A stretch of DNA of 64,000 nt, from assembly GCA_024222295.1 (NCBI GenBank), contig JAAEPF010000023.1, positions 62,001-126,000 on the forward strand, given 5' to 3'. The DNA comes from Actinomycetes bacterium. Lineage in GTDB: Bacteria > Actinomycetota > Acidimicrobiia > Acidimicrobiales > Microtrichaceae. This document shows positions 16,129-24,275 of this stretch, one piece after another. The notes beneath the pieces are model-generated. The model had not been told where the DNA came from, did not search any database, and saw nothing but the letters and a program-made list of their open reading frames with translations. Position numbers and translations under genes: made by a program. Position 1 is the stretch's first letter. Every line of letters begins with the position of its first letter.

Positions 16129-18314
16129 GCCGCATCCGTCCGCGGCGCCGCACCCTGCCGGGGGCTGTGCTGGCGCTGGCGGCGGTGCTCATGGTCGCAG
16201 TCGGCGCACCGGCTGGCGCCGCCGCAGGGTCGGCGGTCCACTCCACCGAACGACAGGGTGAGGCCGACGACGCCGAGCAGCTCGCCACCGTCGAGGCGGC
16301 CAGTGCCTGGGTCGAGCCCGATGGCACATTCTCGGTCACCCTCGCTGCATCGAACGCCGCGCCACCCGGGAGCACACTCACCTGGACCGTCGGCCAACGG
16401 ATATCACCGGGCAGCGACGGCCTGAGGGCCGCCACCGAGGACGTGATCGCCGGCAACGGGATCCGTCGCACGCTGCAGGCACCGCGCAGCATCGCCTTCG
16501 ACGAGTTGGCCCCGGCCGATCCACCCGCCGGGTCCACAGCCGGCAACTGGCGTGTACTCGACGTGCCGATCCGTTCGGGACCCGGTGATTCCGAGAGCCT
16601 GTTCGTGCCCAACGCCGGCATCCACCCCGTGCGCCTGGAACTCGCCGACCCCGCGGGCGAACAGTGGTGGGAAACGACCGTGTTCCTCAACCGGCTGCCC
16701 GAGGAACTACCCACCACACCCGAGGGCACCGCCGCGACAACGGCTGTGCAGCTCCTGGCGAGCCTCGACAGTGGCCCCACGCTCTCACCCGATGGCACGG
16801 CATCGGTGCCCACTGACGAACAGCCCACGCTCAGTTCGATCCAGTCGTTGCTCACCGAGTCGCTGGACCTACCGCTCACCGTGGCACTTCGACCCAACAC
16901 GATGCTCGGGTTGCAGCGCAGTGCCAGCCCGGCCGACCAGGCATTCGTGGCCTCGGTCGCCGAGTCCGCATGGAACGTCGTGCCGCAGACCTACGTCCGG
17001 GTCGATGCCGCTGCGCTCGGGCAGGCGCCCGATGACGAATTCACACGCCAGGTCGAGGTCGGCGCCGCCATCAATGGCGCGTTCACCGGCCGCGACCCGG
17101 TTCCGCTGTGGATGCTGGATGACACTCTCGACGAGGAGGCCGCACGGATACTCAGCCTCTTCGGTGTGTCGCACCTGATGGTGTCAGAGGACAGGTTGGT
17201 CCTTGTCGGGGACGACGCTGACGACTCGCGTGATCTCGACGACTCGATCATGCGGAATCGCTCGGTCGCCCTCGAAGGCTTCGACTCCGTTGCCGTGTCG
17301 ACCTATGACGCGGAACTGACGCGCCTGATGGTGGAGCCGGGAACCGAGGCCGCCCTGGCTGCACACCGCGTGGTCACCGCCCTGATGAGCGAGTGGTTCG
17401 CAGCTGCGTCCGAGGCTGCCGAGGGCGAGTTCCCGCCGCTTTCCGCAGCGGTGTTGCTGACTCCCGGCGTGTCCGCCGAGACCGTCGCCGCACTGACCGC
17501 GCCGCTGCTCGGCGACGGACCACTACGAGTCGGTGCTCCTCCCCCGCCCGAGACGGGTGACGACGCTCCCCTGGCCCGACTCGGCCCGCTCGACCCACCC
17601 GACTTCGGTGCCATGGTCCGTCGCACGACGCAGGTGGGAGCCCACATCCAGGGATGGCGGTCGATGGCGGGCAGCACAGACCCGACCGCCGGCGAACTCG
17701 ACCTGATCAACGACCAGACGGTGGAGATCTCACTCGACCAGGCCGCACGTACCGCCCTGTGGAACGGTGTGCTGGTCCGTGTCGACGCAAAGGTCGCCCA
17801 GATATCGGTGCCGCCACCGCGCACGATCGTGCTCACGTCACGCACCGGGTCGATCCCGCTGCGGTTCGGCAACGCAACGGGCCAGGCGGTGCGCCTGCTC
17901 ATGCGCACGCGTTCGCCCCGCCTCGACTTCCCCGACGGGCCAGTCCGCGAGATCGTGCTGGTGCCCGGCGAGAACCGGGTGGACATCCCGGTGGAGGTCC
18001 AGGCTCCGGGCTCGTCGGTACTGCGAATAGAGCTGAGTTCGCCCGACACTGCCATCACGCTGCCCGACACATCGGTGACGGTGCGCTCATCGTCGATCTC
18101 CGGAGTCGGAGCCGCACTCTCGGGCCTGTCGATCCTCGTACTGGCCGTGTGGTGGATCCGCACCCACAGGTCCCGGCGCAACGGCGGGTCGGACCCGGGC
18201 GGCGAGAACCCAACGCAGGACACAGCAGACGCACCCGACGGCGGCGCAGGCGCAGCCGATGACACAGCTAGCGTGTCGCCACGACACGAGGGCGATCAAT
18301 CGGAGCAGGAGTGA
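16125..18314 (+). CDS. DUF6049-type secreted, membrane-anchored protein
   Basis: A 729-residue exported protein of unknown function corresponding in position to Rv3909. It has a basic start plus a hydrophobic signal (LPGAVLALAAVLMVAVGAPAGA, about residues 11-32), a long extracellular region, and one C-terminal membrane helix (ISGVGAALSGLSILVLAVWW) followed by a short charged, acidic cytoplasmic tail. It starts at GTG 16125, overlapping the GNAT stop as GTGA, and its own stop overlaps the kinase start in the same way. This coupling to a membrane kinase and, in relatives, to MurJ suggests a role in cell-wall synthesis. Confidence 0.82.
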   Translation: MSRIRPRRRTLPGAVLALAAVLMVAVGAPAGAAAGSAVHSTERQGEADDAEQLATVEAASAWVEPDGTFSVTLAASNAAPPGSTLTWTVGQRISPGSDGLRAATEDVIAGNGIRRTLQAPRSIAFDELAPADPPAGSTAGNWRVLDVPIRSGPGDSESLFVPNAGIHPVRLELADPAGEQWWETTVFLNRLPEELPTTPEGTAATTAVQLLASLDSGPTLSPDGTASVPTDEQPTLSSIQSLLTESLDLPLTVALRPNTMLGLQRSASPADQAFVASVAESAWNVVPQTYVRVDAAALGQAPDDEFTRQVEVGAAINGAFTGRDPVPLWMLDDTLDEEAARILSLFGVSHLMVSEDRLVLVGDDADDSRDLDDSIMRNRSVALEGFDSVAVSTYDAELTRLMVEPGTEAALAAHRVVTALMSEWFAAASEAAEGEFPPLSAAVLLTPGVSAETVAALTAPLLGDGPLRVGAPPPPETGDDAPLARLGPLDPPDFGAMVRRTTQVGAHIQGWRSMAGSTDPTAGELDLINDQTVEISLDQAARTALWNGVLVRVDAKVAQISVPPPRTIVLTSRTGSIPLRFGNATGQAVRLLMRTRSPRLDFPDGPVREIVLVPGENRVDIPVEVQAPGSSVLRIELSSPDTAITLPDTSVTVRSSSISGVGAALSGLSILVLAVWWIRTHRSRRNGGSDPGGENPTQDTADAPDGGAGAADDTASVSPRHEGDQSEQE

Positions 18315-19846
18315 CCGACGAGCCGACCAACCAGGGCGTGGCCGAGGGCATCACGTTGGTCGGTGCGGGAACAGTCATTGCCGGGCGCTACCACCTCGAG
18401 TCGCTTCTCGGCTCCGGTGGGATGGCCCAGGTGTGGGAGGCCAGCGACCAGACCCTCGGGAGGCGGGTGGCGGTCAAGGTGCTGCACCCGCACCTGGCCG
18501 GCGACGACACCTTCGTGCGCCGGTTCCGCCAGGAGGCCATAGCCGCGGCACGCCTCACGCATCCCGGAATCGTCGGGGTGTACGACACCTGCTCCGACGG
18601 CACCTACAAAGCAATCGTGATGGAGCTGCTGGACGCCCGCACTCTGCGCGAGGTCCTCGACGAGCGGGGCACACTCGACGCCGAGAGTGTCCGCCGCATC
18701 GGACTCCGTCTGCTCGACGCCCTCGAAGCAGCCCACCAGGCCGGTCTGGTGCACCGCGACATCAAGCCCTCCAACATCCTGCTGTGCACCGACGGACGGG
18801 TGAAGATCGCCGACTTCGGGATCGCCAAGGCTGAGGACCACACCGAGCTCACGCGTGACGGCTCGTTGATGGGAACCGCTTCCTACCTCGCGCCCGAACA
18901 GCTGGAAGGCGAGAGCGTGGACGGCCGCAGCGATCTCTATGCGCTCGGCATCGTGCTCTATGAATGCCTGGTGGGTCGCATCCCCTTCCAGGGTGACTCG
19001 GGCGCAGCAGTGGCACTGGCCCGGCTCCACACCGACCCTGTCGACCCGCGGCGCTACCGCGCGGATGTGCCCGCTGCGTTGGCCGCCACGATCATGTCGG
19101 CGCTCGAGCGGGTACCTGCTGACCGCTTCGCAGACGCGGCCGAGTTCCGCGCCGACCTGCTGTTCCTCACCGACGAGACCCACCCCCAGCCAGTGCCCGC
19201 GCCGGCGTCGAGCGCACCGGAGGCACCGGCTGCACCGGCACAGCCACAGGGGTTCGGGCGCTCCGAACGCCGCTGGCTTCTTCCAGCGCTCGGCGTCGCC
19301 CTGGTCGGCACTGCACTGGTGGTTGCAGGGCTCCTGCTCAGTCAGGGCACGCAGAGCCGCGTGACTCCACCTTCGACTCTGCCGCCGGAACTCGCAGGTG
19401 CAGCATTCAGCGAGGTGAGCACCTTCGACCCGTCGGGCACGGGTCAACCCGGTGAGAACGACAGCCTGGCGCCACTGATCATCGACGGGGATCCCGCGAC
19501 GCTCTGGCGCACCGAGCAGTACGAGCGCTCCGACTTCTTCGACGGCAAGGACGGCGTGGGTTTGATCCTCGAGTTGGCTACGACGTCGACCCTGGACCGC
19601 CTCGACATCGCCGGGTCGACCAATGGCTGGTCCGGTGAGGTCCACTTGTTGCGCGACGACGAAGGACCCGATCCCGACTCGCCCCCATCGGCGACGCTCA
19701 CCGACGTGCGGGCTCCCCTCTCGGTGGCGCTCGGCGGAGAGCGGGCCGACTCCGTGCTGATCTGGATCACGGACCTGGGTGACGGCGACGGGAGCCATCG
19801 CGTCGAGATCAGCGAGGTCAGCGCCACGGGAACTGCCGTCGGATGA
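18311..19846 (+). CDS. membrane Ser/Thr protein kinase with extracellular discoidin-like domain
   Basis: A PknB-like kinase: P-loop GSGGMAQVW (34-42), VAVK with Lys56, HRDIKPSN with catalytic Asp150, DFG at 168-170, and TASYLAPE in the activation segment. All catalytic residues are present, so it should be active. One membrane helix (about 322-344) leads to an extracellular domain that reads DGDPATLW ... GVGLILEL, resembling the F5/8-type C-terminal domain of actinobacterial MviN/MurJ fusions such as Rv3910. Here the MurJ transmembrane part is missing, and no separate MurJ gene lies nearby. The start overlaps DUF6049 (GTGA). Confidence 0.9.
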   Translation: MTDEPTNQGVAEGITLVGAGTVIAGRYHLESLLGSGGMAQVWEASDQTLGRRVAVKVLHPHLAGDDTFVRRFRQEAIAAARLTHPGIVGVYDTCSDGTYKAIVMELLDARTLREVLDERGTLDAESVRRIGLRLLDALEAAHQAGLVHRDIKPSNILLCTDGRVKIADFGIAKAEDHTELTRDGSLMGTASYLAPEQLEGESVDGRSDLYALGIVLYECLVGRIPFQGDSGAAVALARLHTDPVDPRRYRADVPAALAATIMSALERVPADRFADAAEFRADLLFLTDETHPQPVPAPASSAPEAPAAPAQPQGFGRSERRWLLPALGVALVGTALVVAGLLLSQGTQSRVTPPSTLPPELAGAAFSEVSTFDPSGTGQPGENDSLAPLIIDGDPATLWRTEQYERSDFFDGKDGVGLILELATTSTLDRLDIAGSTNGWSGEVHLLRDDEGPDPDSPPSATLTDVRAPLSVALGGERADSVLIWITDLGDGDGSHRVEISEVSATGTAVG

Positions 19847-19871
19847 ATGCCGGCCGCCGACGCCTGCTCCC

Positions 19872-20483
19872 GTGACAGACCCACATGTTCTCAGCGCCGC
19901 CCGCGCCGGTGATCGCGATGCCGTCGCCCAGGTGCTGTCCGAGCACCTTCCTGCGATGCATGCCGTGTGCCGACGGCTGTGCCGGGATCGTGGTGATGCG
20001 CAGGACGCCGCCCAGGAGGCCGCAATCGCTGTGGTCAGGGGGCTCGCGCGATTCGATGGCCGCAGCAGCTTGTCGACCTGGATCTACCGCGTCACCACCA
20101 ATGCATGCATGGACGAGTTGCGACGGCGCAGGCGGCGACCTGACCCGGCCGACGAGGCCGTCCGCGCGGACCCTGCTCCGCTGTGGTCAGCCGGCGCCAC
20201 GACCGACCCCGGCGACGACGCGGTGCGGGGGGAGCTCCGAGACCACCTGCTCGAGAGGCTCAGCCAGCTGGGCGAGGACTACCGCGTCGCTGTGGTGCTG
20301 CGTGATGTCGCCGACCTCGACTACTCCGCCATCGCCGAGATCACCGGCGTGCCCATCGGCACTGTGCGTTCACGTATCGCCCGCGGACGGGCGCGGCTGG
20401 CCGATGCGCTCGGCGGGGTGGATCCATCGGCCATGGGAACCGAAACAGATCCTGCTGCGTCTGAAGGGGTGGAGGACCGATGA
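19872..20483 (+). CDS. sigM: ECF RNA polymerase sigma factor (SigM-like)
   Basis: A 203-residue group IV sigma factor. Region 2 is AVCRRLCRDRGDAQDAAQEAAIAVVRGLARFDGR with the -10 recognition sequence STWIYRVTTNACMDELRRR; region 4 is YRVAVVLRDVADLDYSAIAEITGVPIGTVRSRIARGRARL with a clear helix-turn-helix. It starts at GTG 19872, giving TDPHVLSAARAGDRDAV. Its place between kinase and trxB, and the following anti-sigma gene with ATGA overlap, match mycobacterial sigM-rsmA. The gene symbol rests on synteny. Its own promoter targets are not known. Confidence 0.9.
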   Translation: MTDPHVLSAARAGDRDAVAQVLSEHLPAMHAVCRRLCRDRGDAQDAAQEAAIAVVRGLARFDGRSSLSTWIYRVTTNACMDELRRRRRRPDPADEAVRADPAPLWSAGATTDPGDDAVRGELRDHLLERLSQLGEDYRVAVVLRDVADLDYSAIAEITGVPIGTVRSRIARGRARLADALGGVDPSAMGTETDPAASEGVEDR

Positions 20484-21121
20484 ACGACGACAAGCAGTTC
20501 GAGCCGCAGGCCGATCCCACCGACTGGTCGGCCTCTGACGCGCTCGACCAGTCGCTCACCGGCGTCACCCCCGACGAGCTCACAGAGAAGGCACGCGTGC
20601 GCTTCGAACTGATGGCTGCCAGCCGTGACCTGTTGGCGGACCGCTCCGATGAGCCGGCCGCCGGCGAACTCGATGCCCTCGTCGCACAAGCGGTGGGCAC
20701 GACGCACCCGCGCGCACAAGGCGGCCCGGCGGACCAACCTGCGCGGCTCGCACGCGTGCCCGGCTTGCGCCGTGACGGCGGAAGCCGCAACCGGATCCTT
20801 GCAGTGGCGGCAGCAGTGCTGGTCGTCGTGGTGGGGGTGGCGACCCTCGCAGTCATGTCCGCCAGGTCCGACCTGGGCAGCGACTTCGAATCCGCAGGCC
20901 AGGTCATCGATGAGGGCGCACCGCGTGCGGGCGGCGATGCGCAGGATGCAGCCGGCTCGTCCGCGGATGCAACGTCAGGAGCGCCGGCGGCGAACAGTGC
21001 GGAAGGACTGCAGGAATCCACTGCGGAATCGGTCGGCAACGACATTGACGACGTGCCCACCAGAGCGCCCGTTGATGTGTTCGCGGGGCTGAAGCTCACC
21101 ATCACAGTGCGCATCCGCTGA
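20480..21121 (+). CDS. putative membrane anti-sigma factor
   Basis: A 213-residue protein with an acidic N-terminal half, one membrane helix (ILAVAAAVLVVVVGVATLAVM, about residues 105-125) and an extracellular Ala/Ser-rich part. Its start overlaps the sigma gene as ATGA and it occupies the position of the SigM anti-sigma gene. It contains no Cys residue at all, so it is not a redox-sensing zinc anti-sigma of the RsrA type. Function is inferred from position and topology only. Confidence 0.65.
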   Translation: MNDDKQFEPQADPTDWSASDALDQSLTGVTPDELTEKARVRFELMAASRDLLADRSDEPAAGELDALVAQAVGTTHPRAQGGPADQPARLARVPGLRRDGGSRNRILAVAAAVLVVVVGVATLAVMSARSDLGSDFESAGQVIDEGAPRAGGDAQDAAGSSADATSGAPAANSAEGLQESTAESVGNDIDDVPTRAPVDVFAGLKLTITVRIR

Positions 21122-21164
21122 GCCAAGGTCGCGGCGGGCACGCCAGCAACTATGGTTTGCCCCC

Positions 21165-21527
21165 ATGGCATTCAGCGATCCCCCCACCGAGGGCACGGCG
21201 TCCACGGAGTCGCCGACCGGTGAGGCCCCTGCCGAGCCCGCCTGGACGGACCAGGTCACCGACCTGGTCGTCGACACCGTGGGAAAGGTTCGCTCCAGGA
21301 CCACCGGGCCGGTGCTCAACGTGGCGCACGCCTCGGTGTACGGGATCGTGGCGGCGATCATCGTCATCCCGATCGTGATCGCCTTCTTTGCCGGGCTCAT
21401 CAAGGGGCTCAACTGGCTGATCCCCGGCGACATCTGGATCGTCTACACGATCATCGCCGCGATGATGTGGCTGCTCGGGTGGGCTCTGTGGCTGCAACGC
21501 GACCGCTCTGGCAACGACGCCGGTTGA
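21165..21527 (+). CDS. small two-helix membrane protein
   Basis: A 120-residue protein: a Pro/Glu/Thr-rich soluble start, then VYGIVAAIIVIPIVIAFFAGLI (about 58-79) and IWIVYTIIAAMMWLLGWALWL (about 90-110) as two membrane helices with a short charged tail. I do not recognise the family. It follows the anti-sigma gene after 43 bp and precedes the trxB promoter, so it may be the last gene of the sigma operon. Confidence 0.72.
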   Translation: MAFSDPPTEGTASTESPTGEAPAEPAWTDQVTDLVVDTVGKVRSRTTGPVLNVAHASVYGIVAAIIVIPIVIAFFAGLIKGLNWLIPGDIWIVYTIIAAMMWLLGWALWLQRDRSGNDAG

Positions 21528-21557
21528 GGGTCCACCCGCGCGGCGTGGGTCCCGATG

Positions 21558-21583
21558 GGAATACCACGTGTCCGCAGCGAGTT
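21558..21583 (+). promoter_or_regulatory. sigma-R/SigH-type promoter of trxB
   Basis: GGAAT (21558-21562), exactly 18 bp, then GTT (21581-21583): the consensus reported for thiol-oxidative-stress sigma factors of the SigR/SigH family, which drive trxBA in Streptomyces. Transcription would begin near 21593, leaving a leader of about 40 nt before the TTG start. Confidence 0.62.
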
Positions 21584-21594
21584 CGATGAACAAA

Positions 21595-21614
21595 CCCCCG
21601 GGGGTATACCGGGG
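21595..21614. promoter_or_regulatory. GC-rich palindrome at the trxB leader
   Basis: CCCCCGGGGG directly followed by TATACCGGGG forms overlapping palindromes 17 bp before the trxB start codon, near the predicted transcription start. It could be an operator or a leader hairpin. It faintly recalls copper-regulator (CsoR) boxes, but spacing and flanks do not match well. Confidence 0.25.
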
Positions 21615-21631
21615 CGACCGCTGGAGAAACC

Positions 21632-22591
21632 TTGAGCGAAGCAAGAAACGTCGTGATCATCGGATCCGGTCCCGCAGGGCTGACCGCCGCCATCTACACA
21701 GCACGCGCGAACCTCGAGCCGCTGATGATCGAGGGTGAGCCGTCGTCGACCAGCGACCAGCCGGGTGGCCAGCTCATGCTCACAACCGATGTGGAGAACT
21801 ACCCGGGCTTTCCGGACGGAGTACAGGGCCCCGAGCTGATGGCCGGATTCCGTGCGCAGGCCGAGCGCTTCGGCGCCGAGATCGTGACCGCGAAGGTGTC
21901 CAGGGTCGACTTCTCGGAGCGACCCTTCAAGATCTGGGTAGGTGACACCTCCGCTGAGCCCACGCACCTGGCGCACTCGGTCATTGTCGCCACCGGTGCC
22001 CAGGCCCTGATGCTCGGGCTCGAGTCGGAGAGTCGGCTGCTCGGCCACGGCGTGTCCACCTGCGCCACCTGCGACGGGTTCTTCTTCCGCGGCCAGGACA
22101 TCTGCGTGGTCGGCGGTGGCGACACAGCCATGGAGGAAGCGAGTTTCCTCAGCCGATTCGCTGACTCCGTGACCGTGATCCACCGCCGTGACGAACTGCG
22201 CGCCTCGAAGATCATGGCCGACCGAGCCCGGGCCAATCCCAAGATCAAGTTCCTGTGGAACTCGACGGTCGAGGACATCAAGGGCGACCAGAAGGTCGAG
22301 ACCGTGTCCGTGCGCGACACCCAGACAGGCGAGGTCAGCGAGCACGCCTTCACCGGTGTGTTCGTGGCCATCGGGCACCGGCCCAACACCGACCTGTTCG
22401 CCGACGAGCTGGACCTGAAGGACAACGGCTACGTGGTCACCGAGGCGTTCCGCAGTTCCACCAGCGTGGAAGGCGTCTTTGCCTGCGGGGACGTCCAGGA
22501 CGACTGGTACCGCCAGGCGATCACTGCAGCGGGTTCTGGTTGCGCTGCCGCCATAGACGCCGAGCGCTGGCTCGAGGAACAGGGCCACTAG
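21632..22591 (+). CDS. trxB: thioredoxin reductase
   Basis: TrxB passes electrons from NADPH through FAD to thioredoxin. The FAD motif is VVIIGSGPAGLTAAIYTAR (residues 7-25). The redox-active pair is CATC (Cys144, Cys147). The NADPH motif is VVGGGDTAMEEA, and the C-terminal FAD motif is EGVFACGDVQDDWYRQA. At 319 residues it is full length. It starts with TTG at 21632, preceded by GGAG 5 nt away; the next in-frame ATG is far inside. A SigR-type promoter lies upstream and trxA follows, so the pair forms the main disulfide-reducing system. Confidence 0.97.
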   Translation: MSEARNVVIIGSGPAGLTAAIYTARANLEPLMIEGEPSSTSDQPGGQLMLTTDVENYPGFPDGVQGPELMAGFRAQAERFGAEIVTAKVSRVDFSERPFKIWVGDTSAEPTHLAHSVIVATGAQALMLGLESESRLLGHGVSTCATCDGFFFRGQDICVVGGGDTAMEEASFLSRFADSVTVIHRRDELRASKIMADRARANPKIKFLWNSTVEDIKGDQKVETVSVRDTQTGEVSEHAFTGVFVAIGHRPNTDLFADELDLKDNGYVVTEAFRSSTSVEGVFACGDVQDDWYRQAITAAGSGCAAAIDAERWLEEQGH

Positions 22592-22667
22592 CCTTCACCG
22601 ACGGCCCGCCGCACGACGGGCGGACCCCCGAACGGTTTCGCGGTGACACCTTTGACACTGCAAGCTG

Positions 22668-22693
22668 GGAATGTCCCACCAGCGCGTGTGGTT
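22668..22693 (+). promoter_or_regulatory. sigma-R/SigH-type promoter of trxA
   Basis: GGAAT (22668-22672), 18 bp, GTT (22691-22693): the same element as before trxB, with unrelated spacer sequence. The predicted start is near 22703, about 27 nt before the trxA ATG. A separate TTGACA (22652-22657) just upstream could add a housekeeping promoter. Confidence 0.6.
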
Positions 22694-22729
22694 CAGTCGA
22701 TTAGCCGAGAACAAGGATGGTCAACAGCG

Positions 22730-23053
22730 ATGTCAGCGATTTCAGCCCTCACCGAGGCAACGTTCGCCGAGGAGATCAACGCAGCCAGCGAGGCAGTGGT
22801 GGTCGACTTCTGGGCCGAATGGTGCGGCCCGTGCAAGATGGTCGCCCCGGTGCTCGAGGAGATCGCGTCCGAGAACGAGGGCAAGCTTCGCATTGCCAAG
22901 GTCAACGTGGATGACAACCCGGGCCTGGCCCAGCAGTTCAACGTGATGAGCATCCCCACCCTGATCGTGTTCAAGGATGGGTCCGAGGTCCAGCGGGTCG
23001 TGGGAGCAAAGGGCAAAGCACAACTGCTCGAGGATTTCGCTCCCGTACTCTGA
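22730..23053 (+). CDS. trxA: thioredoxin
   Basis: A 107-residue canonical thioredoxin: [24 protein letters not shown] with the WCGPC active site (Cys35, Cys38), the cis-proline loop [11 protein letters not shown] near residue 77 and [12 protein letters not shown] at the end. It reduces protein disulfides and is recharged by TrxB. I start it at ATG 22730; the frame is open upstream to 22643 but that part contains the promoter. The gene follows trxB after 138 bp with its own promoter. Confidence 0.96.
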   Translation: MSAISALTEATFAEEINAASEAVVVDFWAEWCGPCKMVAPVLEEIASENEGKLRIAKVNVDDNPGLAQQFNVMSIPTLIVFKDGSEVQRVVGAKGKAQLLEDFAPVL

Positions 23054-23183
23054 GCGACAGCCCGCGCAGCATTATCCTGCGTGGGACCAGACGAAGCGGT
23101 CGGCCCGTGAAGCGGGCCGACCCGCCGTTTTGGCCCATGATCCGGGGGCCACGCCCCGCCGGGACTGCCAGGCACTTGCCCAC

Positions 23184-24182
23184 ATGAACGACCCGACACA
23201 CGACCGACAGACCTTCGACCGCCGCGTCGATGCCCTGTCGCCCGGCGACGCCGGGCCGTTGGTGGGCGAACTGCGGCGCAGGTTGGCGTTGCTCGACCAT
23301 CCGAGCACGGGTGACCCGGTGGATGAGTACGGCGATGCGACCACCACCGCGGTGGCCGAGTTCCAGTCCACCCGCGGCCTGGAACCCACCGGCGAGTGCG
23401 ACCTGAACACATGGGCGGTGCTGTTGGAGTCCGAGCACCGCCTCGGTGACCGCCTGCTGTGTCTTCGCTCGCCCATGCTGCGAGGCGAGGACGTGGCCGA
23501 CCTGCAACTGAGACTGGGCACGCTCGGCTTCGACTCCGGTCGGGTCGACGGCATCTTCGGTTCTGCGACCCAGGACGCCGTCGGGGAGTTCCAGAAGAAC
23601 GCCGGCATCATCTCCGATGAGGTATGCGGGCCGGACACCGTGTCGGCGCTCGTTCGCCTGGCCGGGCGCGCAGGCACAGCTACCCTTGCCTCTGTCAGGG
23701 AGCGCGTGAGACTCCAACGTGATTCGACGGATCTAGGTAGCCTTCGAGTGGCTCTGGGAGCGGCCGACCCGGCCGATCAGGTCATTAGCGGCCTGGCCGC
23801 ACTGCTCATGCCGCAATGTGCCGACGTAGCCATACTCGACGGTGACTGGTCCGATCAGGCCTCCACTGCCAACGACTTCGACGCCGACGTCTACATCGGG
23901 GTTGAGTACACCGACAGCGATGCAATAGAGGCCCACTACTTCTCGGTCACCGGGTTCGAGTCGGTGGGAGGTCGGGCACTGGCCGAGATCGTGGTGCGCG
24001 AACTGCCTGCAACCGGCCTGGGAGTCGTGCGCGGCATGAGGTTGCCGATCCTGCGGGAAACCCGTGCCCCGGCCGTGCTGGTGAAGCTGGGTCATGGCCT
24101 CGGCGACATTCATCAGCGCGATCTGGTCGTCAATGCCCTTCAGAGGGCCTTGACCTCCTGGAGATCCTCGACCTCCACTTGA
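23184..24182 (+). CDS. cwlM: CwlM-like cytoplasmic pseudo-amidase with two peptidoglycan-binding domains
   Basis: A 332-residue protein without a signal peptide. Residues 15-75 and 95-157 are two PG_binding_1 repeats (DAGPLVGELRRRL...; EDVADLQLRLGTLGFDSGRVDGIFG). The rest aligns with the Amidase_3 fold, but the zinc ligands are missing: the DPGHGG position reads GAADPADQV, and the SIHAN position reads IGVEYTDSD. Mycobacterial CwlM, in the same place after trxC, is not an active amidase but a phosphorylation-dependent activator of MurA. The same role is likely here, possibly under the kinase at 18.3 kb. The C-terminus is Ser/Thr-rich (SSTST). Confidence 0.83.
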   Translation: MNDPTHDRQTFDRRVDALSPGDAGPLVGELRRRLALLDHPSTGDPVDEYGDATTTAVAEFQSTRGLEPTGECDLNTWAVLLESEHRLGDRLLCLRSPMLRGEDVADLQLRLGTLGFDSGRVDGIFGSATQDAVGEFQKNAGIISDEVCGPDTVSALVRLAGRAGTATLASVRERVRLQRDSTDLGSLRVALGAADPADQVISGLAALLMPQCADVAILDGDWSDQASTANDFDADVYIGVEYTDSDAIEAHYFSVTGFESVGGRALAEIVVRELPATGLGVVRGMRLPILRETRAPAVLVKLGHGLGDIHQRDLVVNALQRALTSWRSSTST

Positions 24183-24201
24183 GGTTCCGGTTGCCCACAG
24201 G

Positions 24202-24223
24202 GTTATCCCCCACTGTGGATAAC
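24202..24223. promoter_or_regulatory. consensus DnaA box inside a 22-bp inverted repeat
   Basis: GTTATCC (24202-24208) and GGATAAC (24217-24223) form an inverted repeat between the convergent ends of cwlM and parB. TGTGGATAA (24214-24222) is a perfect TTATCCACA DnaA box on the minus strand, and TTGCCCACA stands 12 bp before the repeat. It could also act as a weak terminator. Confidence 0.5.
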
Positions 24224-24275
24224 ACGGTGAACCCTGGATTCACCGCTCAGGTACCGGTCCTGTGGCCATTGAGGG

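Noticed and set aside
18296-19798. 500-codon open frame opposite the kinase gene
   Set aside because: The kinase motifs are complete on the plus strand, so this frame is an antisense artefact.
21595-21614. CsoR copper operator upstream of trxB
   Set aside because: The half-site order and spacing differ from known CsoR boxes and no copper genes are near; kept only as a palindrome.
21443-22588. Long open frame opposite trxB
   Set aside because: It mirrors trxB and has no domain.
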